A stretch of DNA of 64,000 nucleotides from Micropruina sp. (GTDB lineage Bacteria; Actinomycetota; Actinomycetes; Propionibacteriales; Propionibacteriaceae). The number at the start of each line of letters is the position of its first letter. The first letter of the stretch is position 1. Under the pieces are notes generated by a model. The model made no database searches. It saw only the letters and a list, made by a program, of their open reading frames with translations, and was not told where the DNA came from. Positions 46,873-55,036 of this stretch are shown piece after piece. Both the position numbers and the translations under genes were made by a program. The DNA lies in the NCBI GenBank assembly GCA_016711105.1, contig JADJTO010000006.1, forward strand, positions 111,504-175,503, read 5' to 3'.

Positions 46873-47285
46873 CGCGGGCCGGATGACCTCGCGAATGATG
46901 CGGTCAAGTCGTCGCAGGGTCTGGGTGGCCGCGTCCTGTTGACGAGTTTCGATGATGACGAATCCTTCCGTGGCGTGGCAGGCGACAGCTCACCCTAAAT
47001 CCGCCTCAACGTGACCGCCAGAGCCTCGCCACTTCGGCGGTATAATCCCTAGTCACGGAGCCGAAAACCACTGGTGGGCCCACTGGGAAACGAACCCAGA
47101 ACCCGCAGGTTAAAAGCCCACGGCCAACTGGGCGCTCACTAGGCTCTCTACACAGGCACAGCCCGCGACAGAGCTGCCAAGCGACCGCAGCTTCTGGCAG
47201 ACCGCTGGACTCGCCATTACGAAAACCGTCCAGAAGTATGTATCGTTTCCAGAAACATCCAAACATCGGTAGGGAAGTAACAATC
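46873..47285. other. Gap with GH38 5' remnant, partial tRNA and operator
   Basis: To ~46989 the sequence is the unstarted 5' end of the mannosidase frame. Then comes the tRNA-Lys 3' half (47075-47120). Near 47229-47256 are CCAGAA repeats and the dyad GTTTC-CA-GAAAC (47245-47256), about 30 bp before the antitoxin ATG, a likely autoregulatory site. Confidence 0.5.
47075..47120 (-). repeat. Partial tRNA-Lys duplication (att-like)
   Basis: About 46 bp match the 3' half (T arm, variable loop, anticodon 3' side) of the complete tRNA-Lys at 48888-48960 with few mismatches, and similarity extends ~25 bp past the tRNA 3' end (CCTAGTCAC). Beyond the anticodon the two diverge. This is what integration at a tRNA 3' end leaves behind. 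Confidence 0.8.
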
Positions 47286-48044
47286 ATGTCCAGTGAGCTC
47301 TTGAGCGTTTCCGAAGCCGCCAAGAAGCTCGGCGTCGACCCGAGTCGCATCCACGCGCGCATCCGGGAAGGGTCCCTCCCCGCTGAGAAGGTCGGGAACC
47401 AGTGGGTCATCACGACGCGCGACCTTCGCCTAGTCATGCACCACGCAGGGCCGGGGCGGCCACTGTCGTGCAAGTCAGCATGGGCTCTGCTCGCTGTCGC
47501 GGCAAACAGCCATGCTGTCGCGGAGCTGAGCCCGCCCGACCGGTCCAAGGCACGAGCCCGGCTCCGAGATCTGCTCGCCGACGCTTCGTCCCGGGTCGCA
47601 CCTGAAGAAGCCGTAGCCAGGATCGCGCGGGCCCTCGGGAATCGGGCCGAGCGGCGACTGTTCGTTGCTTCCCCCCGCGACCTGCCGGACATCCGCAACG
47701 ACAAGCGGGTCCAGCCGTCGGGCGTATCGCTGCCCGAGTCGAACATCTCAGCAGGTGGCTCCGTGGAGGGTTATGTCTGGTCCGGGGAGGTGAGCCCCCT
47801 CCTCCATGACTATCTGCTATCTCCTGCGTCGCGCGGACGAGCCAACGTCGTCCTGCACGTTGTTGTTAGCGCAGACCGCAGGTGCCAGGCGTTCTCCCTC
47901 GATGAGGCTGCCCGTTCCCCGCTCGCCCTCGCCGCCGATCTTGCCGAATACGACGACGTGCGGGAGAGGGGCGAGGCGATGCGCCTCCTGGCCGCCCTGC
48001 AGGCGTCCACCAACGCCCAGCCGGCGAAGGCACCCCGTGGCTGA
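47286..48044 (+). CDS. Helix-turn-helix antitoxin-like protein of an AbiE-type pair
   Basis: 252 aa from the ATG at 47286 (ribosome site GGGAAG). N-terminal excisionase/MerR-like helix-turn-helix (LLSVSEAAKKLGVDPSRIHA, then IREGSLPAEKVGNQWVITTR). The middle and C-terminal parts ('DASSRVAPEEAVARIARALG', 'VVSADRRCQAFSLDEAARS') resemble the effector-binding half of antitoxins paired with nucleotidyltransferase toxins. It overlaps the next gene by 8 nt. Its exact family is not certain. It sits between tRNA-Lys repeats. Confidence 0.75.
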   Translation: MSSELLSVSEAAKKLGVDPSRIHARIREGSLPAEKVGNQWVITTRDLRLVMHHAGPGRPLSCKSAWALLAVAANSHAVAELSPPDRSKARARLRDLLADASSRVAPEEAVARIARALGNRAERRLFVASPRDLPDIRNDKRVQPSGVSLPESNISAGGSVEGYVWSGEVSPLLHDYLLSPASRGRANVVLHVVVSADRRCQAFSLDEAARSPLALAADLAEYDDVRERGEAMRLLAALQASTNAQPAKAPRG

Positions 48045-48771
48045 GCCTGTGACGCTGCCGCCGATGGATGAGGCCCAGAGGCAGTCTTGGTACGCCCTAA
48101 TAGACCTGCATGAGCGGCTCAACTCCAACTGGACCCTGATCGGCGGCCAACTCGTCCATCTGCACTGCGCTGAGAGGGGAGCATCCCCTCCACGCCCGAC
48201 GAACGATGTCGACACCGTCCTCGACATCCGGGCCTCCCCCCTGATGCACGAGACGTTCACGGGAGTCCTGCGAGCCATGGGCTTCGCCCCGGAAATCTCC
48301 GCCGAGGGAATCCAGCACCGCTGGAGGAAGGACCTGGCGCAGATCGACGTGCTGATCCCTGAAGGTATAGGAGAGCGTGCCTCGAGACGGGTTGGTGCCG
48401 GCGGTGCGCCAACCATCGAAGCCCCGGGCACGACCCAGGCGCTGGAACGCAGCGAACCGGTGACCGTTCTGGTCGAGGGTCGGATCGGTACGGTGCTGCG
48501 CCCGAGTCTGATCGGTGCTCTCGTCGGCAAGGCGGCTGCTCGTACGGAGATCAGTTCAGACCGGAATGCGGAGCGTCACTGCGTCGACTTCGTGGTGCTG
48601 GCAGGCCTCATCTCGGCAGGTGACTTTCGCGGGGAGACGTTGGCCAAGAAGGACCAGTTACGACTGAAGAGGATGATCCCACACTGCTTGAGCAGCGACC
48701 TAGCCATGGCCGTGGAGCATGCCGGTGAAGCTCTGGGCCGTCTTGGGCAGGCGGCGAAGCTGAACGTCTGA
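48037..48771 (+). CDS. Nucleotidyltransferase-fold toxin (AbiEii-like)
   Basis: 244 aa from GTG at 48037, inside the antitoxin gene end. The fold is shown by 'NSNWTLIGGQLVHLHCAERG', 'PTNDVDTVLDIRASPLMHET' with catalytic Asp pair, 'DLAQIDVLIPEGI' with the third Asp, and 'SLIGALVGKAAART'. AbiEii/MenT-like toxins transfer nucleotides to tRNA. The specific substrate cannot be read. It forms a two-gene unit in a ~1.8-kb segment bounded by tRNA-Lys sequences. Confidence 0.8.
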   Translation: MAEPVTLPPMDEAQRQSWYALIDLHERLNSNWTLIGGQLVHLHCAERGASPPRPTNDVDTVLDIRASPLMHETFTGVLRAMGFAPEISAEGIQHRWRKDLAQIDVLIPEGIGERASRRVGAGGAPTIEAPGTTQALERSEPVTVLVEGRIGTVLRPSLIGALVGKAAARTEISSDRNAERHCVDFVVLAGLISAGDFRGETLAKKDQLRLKRMIPHCLSSDLAMAVEHAGEALGRLGQAAKLNV

Positions 48772-48887
48772 CCACCTGGTATTCAAGTCGCTGCCCATGC
48801 ACCTGATCGACATCGCCCTCGACCTGCAGACCAGAACCACTCAGCGAACTGCGCTTAAAATGCCTAGTCACAGGGACATACCACTTG

Positions 48888-48960
48888 TGGGCCCACTGGG
48901 AATCGAACCCAGAACCCGCGGATTAAAAGTCCGCTGCTCTGCCGATTGAGCTATAGGCCC
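48888..48960 (-). tRNA. tRNA-Lys (TTT)
   Basis: 73 nt on the minus strand, acceptor stem GGGCCTA / TGGGCCC, D arm AGCTCAATCGGCAGAGC, anticodon loop CTTTTAA with TTT, T arm with TTCGATTC. The 3' CCA is not encoded (CAAG follows). Its 3' half is duplicated at 47075-47120. Confidence 0.95.
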
Positions 48961-49009
48961 CGCGCCTGGCGCTCCGGACACTCTACTGGCCTAGTGACAC
49001 ACTGAGCAC

Positions 49010-49690
49010 ATGGACCCTCGCTACTGGGGCATCGTCGCGATCCTCGTGATCGGGGTGGCCGTGATCGCCTACGGGGCGCTCAGCGACCGGCGCGCTACCC
49101 AACGCCAACGCGACGCTCTCACCGCGCCACCGAAGCGAGACATCCCCCGCCTCTCCCCCACCAGCGAGCCTCCGTCCTACCTCACCGAGCTTCAGGCCCG
49201 CACCAAACCTGCCGGCGCCAACACCGACCTGGACGCCCCCACGCGGCGTCGCCTCTCCGAGGCCCAGGCCGCTGCGTTCAGCATCCCCTCGGGTTACCCG
49301 CGGCTCAGCTTCATCACCGATCGCAGCACGGGGTGGTTCGTGGCCGAGGCGCCGATCGTCTTGATCTGCGACGCCGAGATCACCGCCATCCGGGAGGTCC
49401 TGCCATTGATGGAGCGGGCCAAGAAGACCGGACGTCCGCTCATCCTCGTGGCAGCCGACATCTCAGAGGATGTCGTGGACACCTTCTCGGCCAACAGCGT
49501 TCAGGGAATGTTGCGCTGCGTGCCGATCCAACTGGGCGACCCTGAACTCCGCGCAGGGCTGGCCTCCGCCGTCGGCGCCCATCAGCTGACGGTCACCGAT
49601 CTTCGCGCCGGCTACGTCCCGGCCGACGCGCTCGGCTCTGCTGAGACCTGGCTGTGCGACGAAGACACGTCCTGGGTGATCCAATCCTGA
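49010..49690 (+). CDS. Membrane-anchored protein with GroEL apical-domain-like segment
   Basis: 226 aa. A single N-terminal membrane helix (YWGIVAILVIGVAVIAYGAL), then a polar linker to ~95. Residues ~95-200 resemble the apical domain of GroEL/Cpn60: 'GYPRLSFITDRSTGWFVAEA' ~ GroEL 'GYxSPYFVTD', 'PIVLICDAEITAIREVLPLM' ~ 'ILLxDKKIS', 'AKKTGRPLILVAADISEDVV' ~ 'SGRPLLIIAEDVEGE', and 'NSVQGMLRCVPIQL' ~ 'NxIRGTL'. There are no equatorial or ATP-binding parts. It would present a substrate-binding domain at the membrane. The role is unknown. Confidence 0.75.
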   Translation: MDPRYWGIVAILVIGVAVIAYGALSDRRATQRQRDALTAPPKRDIPRLSPTSEPPSYLTELQARTKPAGANTDLDAPTRRRLSEAQAAAFSIPSGYPRLSFITDRSTGWFVAEAPIVLICDAEITAIREVLPLMERAKKTGRPLILVAADISEDVVDTFSANSVQGMLRCVPIQLGDPELRAGLASAVGAHQLTVTDLRAGYVPADALGSAETWLCDEDTSWVIQS

Positions 49691-49768
49691 GACAATCCCA
49701 AGCCTGAGGTCTCAAGTAAGAGTGGAGGTCGAATCAATTTCACTCCGCCGACCCCCTCCGGGGACGCC

Positions 49769-50122
49769 TCAGCCGTAGCCCCAGTCGTGCAGTTGATCGT
49801 CCTCGATGCCGAAGAAGTGGGCCACCTCGTGCCACACGGTGATCCGGACTTCGTCGATCACTTCTTCGTGCGACTCACACTCCTGAAGGATCGGGCGCCG
49901 GAAGATGACAATCCGATCCGGGAGCACGCCGGAGTACCACGAATCCCGCTCCGACAAGGGGATTCCGTCGTAGTACCCGAACAGCTCGGGCTCGCCGTCG
50001 GGCGAGTCATCCTCAATCACCAGGACGCAGTTCTCCACCCGGGCCAGTAGCGGCGCAGGGATCTGCGCGATGGCGCGATCGACCAGCTCCTCGAACTCCT
50101 CGGCGCTCATCTCGATCCCCAT
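49769..50122 (-). CDS. Zincin-like metallopeptidase (DUF1025-type)
   Basis: 117 aa. The active-site motif is 'VRITVWHEVAHFFGIEDDQL' (HExxHxxGxxD) near the C-terminus. 'EEFEELVDRAIAQIPAPLLA' starts the typical N-terminal helix. This short cytoplasmic family occurs in most actinobacteria; substrates are unknown. It stands alone, convergent with the GroEL-apical-like gene. Confidence 0.88.
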   Translation of the reverse strand: MGIEMSAEEFEELVDRAIAQIPAPLLARVENCVLVIEDDSPDGEPELFGYYDGIPLSERDSWYSGVLPDRIVIFRRPILQECESHEEVIDEVRITVWHEVAHFFGIEDDQLHDWGYG

Positions 50123-50327
50123 GAATCCACCGTAGACCGCCCCGGAAGACCTGAATTACATGCGTGTTCTTTTTAGCAATCCCTCGGCGTGTCGCCTTGA
50201 ATTGGCGCTTGCTAAGGGTTTGCGGCGTTGTTTCGAGCACGAAGCGCTGGTTAGAGTCCGGATCAATCTGAGGCGGCTGTGACAGCTGTGACGTGCCGCG
50301 CAGGCAGATGTCGAAAGGAATTAGACC

Positions 50328-51700
50328 GTGATCAACATCCTTGATCGGGCCAGGTTGGCCATCTCCGCCCTGGTGATGACCAGCCTCCTGTTCGGCATCG
50401 GCGGGGCCGCCGTGGCCTACCAGGCAGTCGCCGCCACCGCCTACACCGCCACCGGGGCGGTCAACGTCCGGACGGGACCAGGCACCTCCTACGCGATCGT
50501 GGCCACCCTGAAGAGCGGACAAGCCGTGACCGGCGCCGGCACTGCCAAGAACGGCTGGCAGCCCGTGACCTACGGCGACAAGACCCGCTACGTCTACGCC
50601 TCCTACCTGAAGGCGACCAGCACCGCCACCCCCACGCCCAGCGCGACCACCGGCACCGGCACGACCAGGGTGACCTCGGAGAACGTCAACGTCCGCACCG
50701 GGCCTTCCCTGAACGATCCGATCGTGACCGTGCTGACCAAGGGGACCACGGTCTCCTCGACCGGCAAGACCTCAGGCGACTTCACCCAGATCACCCATGA
50801 AGCCAAGCTCCGCTGGGTCTACAGCGCCTACCTGACCGCGTCCGCCACCACCACCCCCGCCACCGAAGCCAAGTACTCCGCGATCACGACGGCTCTGTTG
50901 GCCCTGCGCACGACCGCGAGCATCACCGCAACTTCCGGCGGGGACCTCCCAACAGGGACGACCGTCGAACTCACCGGCGTTCACTCGCTGAGCTACTCCC
51001 AGGTGCTGCGCAACGGCAAGCTTTACTGGGTCCTGAGCGGCTCCGCCCGCTGGTGACCAAACTGCTGCCGGCGGCCCCCAGCCTTCCGGTCGCGGTCGGC
51101 AAGCGTTTCACCACCGTCGACGGCCTGAACATTCGCAGCGCGGCCTCCAGCAGCAGCACCAGCGTGGCGAAGGTCGACAAGGGCATCGTGTTGCTGATCA
51201 CCGGAGTGGTGAAGGACGGCTACACGCAGGTCATCTACAGCGGCGCCACCCGCTGGGCGGCCAGCATGTACCTCTCCACCACCCGACCCGGCACCACCAC
51301 CGCCGTGGGTGCCGTGGGCTCCCTCGGGTCAGCCACCCTCGATCGGACGAACGCCAACGCCAAGGGCATCGTGCTGGCGCTGCGGGAGAAGTTCCCGCAG
51401 ATCAAGACCATCTACGGCTGGCGGATGTACAGCGCCTACTCCTCCGATCACCCCAACGGCCGCGCCCTGGACATCATGATCCCGTCCTACTCCACCGCCT
51501 CGGGTAAGGCCCTGGGCGACGCCATCGCCAGCTACTTGCAGACCAACCACACGAAGCACCGAGTGCACTACCTGATCTGGCGCCAGCGAAACTGGAACGT
51601 CGAGCGCAACCTGTCGCCGACCGCCTGGCGCTGGATGTCGGACCGCGGTGGGGCCACCGCCAACCATTACGACCACGTGCACGTCTCGGTCTACAGCTGA
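50328..51700 (+). CDS. Secreted SH3-repeat protein with ARB_07466-type C-terminal domain, probable frameshift
   Basis: Read as one protein: the first frame runs from 50328 to the TGA at 51056 and the second from ~51053 (GTGA overlap) to 51700. The first has an N-terminal membrane/signal helix (AISALVMTSLLFGIGGAAVA) and bacterial SH3 repeats (AVNVRTGPGTSYAIVATLKS; ENVNVRTGPSLNDPIVTVLT; a weaker third). The second begins with another SH3 (DGLNIRSAASSSSTSVAKVD) and ends in an ARB_07466-like domain with 'YSSDHPNGRALDIMIP' and 'HYDHVHVS', zinc ligands of LAS/VanY-type peptidases. One missing base at CGCTGGTGAC would explain the break. It should act on peptidoglycan. Confidence 0.8.
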
Positions 51701-51819
51701 CCACGTTTCGGCGCCTCCGGCTCCTCCTGTGATGTGGCCGCAACATTAGCGACGGTTCAAGCGCGACAAACGAGCCGGAGATGCGGCCGGCATGGATTGC
51801 CTCTACTAGGAGGGCACAT

Positions 51820-52182
51820 ATGTCGAAGTCGCCCTGGATGGCCATCTCCGTATTCCTTGCGATGATCCTTCCCGTCCCCGCATGCGCTTCCAATGCTGCC
51901 GGCGGGCCAATCCCAGGGACGGCTGCCTGTAAGCAGGAGAAGTCCACCTTCGCCGACATCGGCCCCAACCAGAAGGGCTACGCAACTCCAGAAGCTGCCG
52001 CAGACGCGATGGTCGGGACCCTCGGCTCGACACCGCGCCTCGGCACTTGGCAACATCAGCAGGACTCGGAGACCCCGACCTCAGCTCGCCTGATCGCCCC
52101 GCCATATCTCGCCTCAGTGACGCGCCGAGAAGACGGGGCCTGGATCGGCGGCGCTCTCGCAGAGTGCATGACGCCAGCGTAA
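51820..52182 (+). CDS. Small putative lipoprotein, function unknown
   Basis: 120 aa from the ATG at 51820 with a very good AGGAGGG ribosome site. The signal peptide (WMAISVFLAMILPVPACASN) contains a lipobox-like 'PVPAC', suggesting acylation and membrane anchoring. The mature part has two more cysteines (AACKQEK and AECMTPA), which could form a disulfide. I do not recognise the family. It is a single gene. Confidence 0.65.
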   Translation: MSKSPWMAISVFLAMILPVPACASNAAGGPIPGTAACKQEKSTFADIGPNQKGYATPEAAADAMVGTLGSTPRLGTWQHQQDSETPTSARLIAPPYLASVTRREDGAWIGGALAECMTPA

Positions 52183-52463
52183 GACTCCACGCCGAGTGCC
52201 AGTTCCGTGAGGGTCTCGCTGCGTTCGATGAGCGAGGGCGCGTGTGCAGCGCTCGGCCAGCGCAGACCCTGTTCAGCAGACGCCCGGATCGACCTCGTAC
52301 CGGCAGGCATTCACGCGGTTTGAATAGTAGTGACAACTGCCCGCTCCAGCTGAGCTTCGGCGGTTCTGCGTTGGGTGCGTCCGGGTCGGCTATGTTCTTG
52401 AACGCCCTCCCGTGAAAGGTCCCTCATGCACCTCAACCTCCTCCTCCCGAGCAGCGCCCAGCG

Positions 52464-53096
52464 ATGACCGCTGCGCTCTCCCCCACCGAGACCACCGCAC
52501 TCACCCGCCGCGGTCTCCGACTGGCGCAGTTCACCGTGAGCTACAACGTGCTTGAAGGCGTGCTGGCGATCTCGGCAGGCATGGCCGCGGGGCTCGTCTC
52601 CATGATCGGCTTCGGCGTCGACTCCGGGATCGAGTCGATCTCGGCGGTCCTGGTCGCCGGACGGTTGATCGCCCGCCTGCGCAACCGAGAGCCGGACGAA
52701 GAGAAGGAGAAGCAGACCCTCAAGCTGGTCGCGATGACCTTCTACCTGCTGGCTGGCTACGTCCTGGTCGAGGGCATCAGCGCCCTGATCGGCGATCACA
52801 CCCCGGAGGCGTCCCCGCTGGGCATGGGCGTTCTGATCGCCTCAGTGATCGTGATGCCGCTGCTGGCCGCGGCTAAGCGCCGGGTCGGCACCGCCCTGCG
52901 GGACCCGCTGATCCTGGCCGATGCCGCAGAGACCCGAATCTGCCTGCTGTTGAGCATCTCCACGCTGGCCGGACTGGCGCTCTTCCAGCTGACCGGGGCC
53001 GCTTGGCTCGATCCGGTCGCCGGCTTCGTGATCGCCGCGTTCGCCGTCCATGAAGGACGCGAGGCGTGGGAGGGCGAACTGGTCGAGGACGACTGA
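52464..53096 (+). CDS. Cation-transporter family membrane protein (CDF-like)
   Basis: 210 aa, about six membrane helices. 'RRGLRLAQFTVSYNVLEGVL' and 'MIGFGVDSGIESISAVLVAG' (helix with Asp like the CDF metal site), 'DPLILADAAETRICLLLSIS' (second Asp/Glu-containing helix) and 'WLDPVAGFVIAAFAVHEGRE' match the transmembrane half of cation diffusion facilitators. The C-terminal cytoplasmic domain of full-length CDF proteins is missing, as in related short transporters. Substrate unknown. A hairpin separates it from the convergent PTS gene. Confidence 0.85.
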   Translation: MTAALSPTETTALTRRGLRLAQFTVSYNVLEGVLAISAGMAAGLVSMIGFGVDSGIESISAVLVAGRLIARLRNREPDEEKEKQTLKLVAMTFYLLAGYVLVEGISALIGDHTPEASPLGMGVLIASVIVMPLLAAAKRRVGTALRDPLILADAAETRICLLLSISTLAGLALFQLTGAAWLDPVAGFVIAAFAVHEGREAWEGELVEDD

Positions 53097-53121
53097 TCCG
53101 CCACGCTCCCCACGCACGCGA

Positions 53122-53153
53122 AACGGCCGCCCGGATCACTCCGGACGGCCGTT
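53122..53153. terminator. Bidirectional hairpin terminator
   Basis: 14-bp arms (53122-53135 and 53140-53153, one mismatch) with a TCAC loop lie between the cation transporter stop and the PTS EIICB stop. Confidence 0.85.
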
Positions 53154-53166
53154 CGTGGTGTCTGAC

Positions 53167-55026
53167 TTAGACGCCGGCGCCCGACATCTGCGCCCGCATC
53201 TCACCCGCGTACTGATCGGCGTTCAAGCCGACGATCAGGTGGGCCGTGGTGTCATCGATGAACACCGAGCCCGCCACACCGGAGGCCTTGAGCGCCGCCT
53301 CGGAGACCTTGGCCCGGTCCTTGACGACAACCCGAAGGCGGGTCTCAGCAGCAGGCTCGACCTTCGCCACGTTGCCGGCCCCACCGAGGGCGGCCAGGTA
53401 GCTCTTGGCCTTTTCCGGGCCAAGCGGATCGCGCAGCTTGATCTCGGGAGCCTTGCTCTCGTACGAGACCGAGGACACCTGATCCGCCGAGACTTCTGCG
53501 TCGTCCCCGGCGACCGCCAGGTAGTCCTCCATGTCGCCCTTGAGGTTCTCCGATCGGGTGCCGAAGATCGCCTGCATGTTGTTCCCGACGAGGAGCACGC
53601 CGGCCGCGCCGAGCGCCTTCAGCTTGGCCTGGTCGGCCTTGCCGATGTCGACCACGCCGACCCGCAAGCGGGTGATACAGGCGTCCAGATCCTTGATGTT
53701 TGAGCGGCCGCCGAAGGCCAACACCAGCTGGCGAGCGAACTCGTTGCTGCCGCCCTTGCCGCCGACGGCGGCATCCTCGGCCATGTCTTCGTCTTCACGG
53801 CCTGGCGTCTTCAGGTTCAGCATCCCGATCAGGGTGCGGAAGACGATCCAGTAGAGCGCGAAGTAGAACGGGCCGATGATCAGCACCCACCAAGGATCTT
53901 TGTCCAAGGCGAAGTAGAGGGCGTAGTCGATGAACCCCTGACTGAACGTGTACCCCATTCGTGCACCGACGAGAACCATGATCGGGAAGGAGATACCGGC
54001 CATGATCACGTGCGCCACGTAGGCCGCGGGTGCGGCGAAGAGGAAGGAGAACTCCAGCGGTTCGGTGATCCCGGTCAGGAACGAGGTCAGGCCTGCCGAC
54101 ATCATGATCGAGCCAACCCGCGCCTTGTTCTCCGGCTTGGCCATCTGGTACATGGCGAACGCCGCACCCGGCAGACCGAACATCTTGAACAGGAAGCCGC
54201 CGCCCAGCAGACCCAGGTCCTGGCGTCCGTAGAAGAAGCAGGTCAGCCAGCCGGTGGCCGCGGTGCCGTCAGTCTTGGTGCACTCGCCCAGCTCGTAGAA
54301 GAACGGGGCATTCCAGATGTGGTGCAGACCGAACGGAATCAGCGAGCGCTCCACGGTGCCGTAGATCCAGGTGGCCAGCCAGCTCGGGCCCTCGGTCGCC
54401 CACAAACCGAAGGAGCGAATGACGCCCTGGATGGGCGGCCAGATGAACGCCAGCGCGATGCCGGCGGCGATGGCACTGAACGCGGTCACGATCGGCACGA
54501 ACCGCTTCCCGGCGAAGAAGCCGAGGTAGGGCGGCAAGCTGATCCGGAAATACTTGTTGAACAACACGCCAGCGATGACGCCGACGATGATGCCGCCGAA
54601 CACACCGGTGTTGATCGTGTCCATGCCCAGGATGGTGCTCATCGTCTTGGTCTCGACCGAGAGGCCAAGATTCGTTCCGACGACGTTCATGGTGCCGTTG
54701 AGCACCAGGTACCCGACGGTGGCGGCCAACGCCGACACACCGTCGTTCTTGGTCAGGCCCAACGCCACACCGATCGCGAACAGCAGCGGCAGCGCCCCGA
54801 AGATCGGGTCACCGGAGTTCCGCATGATCTCGAACAGAATGGTCAGCCAGGCGGGCAGGTTCCAGTTGTTCTGCGTGGCGCCGTTCAGCAGCGCACCGCC
54901 GACGCCGAGCAGGATGCCGGCCACGGGGAGCACCGACACCGGCAGCATCAGGGACTTGCCCAGCTTCTGCATTTCACCGAACGCCCGGCTGCCCAGGCTG
55001 TCCTTGGTTGCTACATCAGTTGACAT
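53167..55026 (-). CDS. PTS glucose/GlcNAc-type EIICB with a second, cysteine-less EIIB
   Basis: 619 aa, ATG at 55026 with GAGGAG. The EIIC domain (1-~420) has about ten helices with 'SLIPFGLHHIWNAPFFYELG' and 'GITEPLEFSFLFAAP', the sugar-binding signature of glucose/N-acetylglucosamine permeases. EIIB-1 (~435-515) has the phospho-Cys in 'DLDACITRLRV' (about 451). EIIB-2 (~535-615) keeps the fold (AETRLRVVVKDRAKVSEAAL, IVGLNADQYAGEM) but has no cysteine (AAETRLRV). It imports and phosphorylates the sugar using the upstream EIIA-HPr-EI. The two are in an operon with a 10-nt gap. Confidence 0.93.
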   Translation of the reverse strand: MSTDVATKDSLGSRAFGEMQKLGKSLMLPVSVLPVAGILLGVGGALLNGATQNNWNLPAWLTILFEIMRNSGDPIFGALPLLFAIGVALGLTKNDGVSALAATVGYLVLNGTMNVVGTNLGLSVETKTMSTILGMDTINTGVFGGIIVGVIAGVLFNKYFRISLPPYLGFFAGKRFVPIVTAFSAIAAGIALAFIWPPIQGVIRSFGLWATEGPSWLATWIYGTVERSLIPFGLHHIWNAPFFYELGECTKTDGTAATGWLTCFFYGRQDLGLLGGGFLFKMFGLPGAAFAMYQMAKPENKARVGSIMMSAGLTSFLTGITEPLEFSFLFAAPAAYVAHVIMAGISFPIMVLVGARMGYTFSQGFIDYALYFALDKDPWWVLIIGPFYFALYWIVFRTLIGMLNLKTPGREDEDMAEDAAVGGKGGSNEFARQLVLAFGGRSNIKDLDACITRLRVGVVDIGKADQAKLKALGAAGVLLVGNNMQAIFGTRSENLKGDMEDYLAVAGDDAEVSADQVSSVSYESKAPEIKLRDPLGPEKAKSYLAALGGAGNVAKVEPAAETRLRVVVKDRAKVSEAALKASGVAGSVFIDDTTAHLIVGLNADQYAGEMRAQMSGAGV

Positions 55027-55036
55027 CTCGTTCTCC

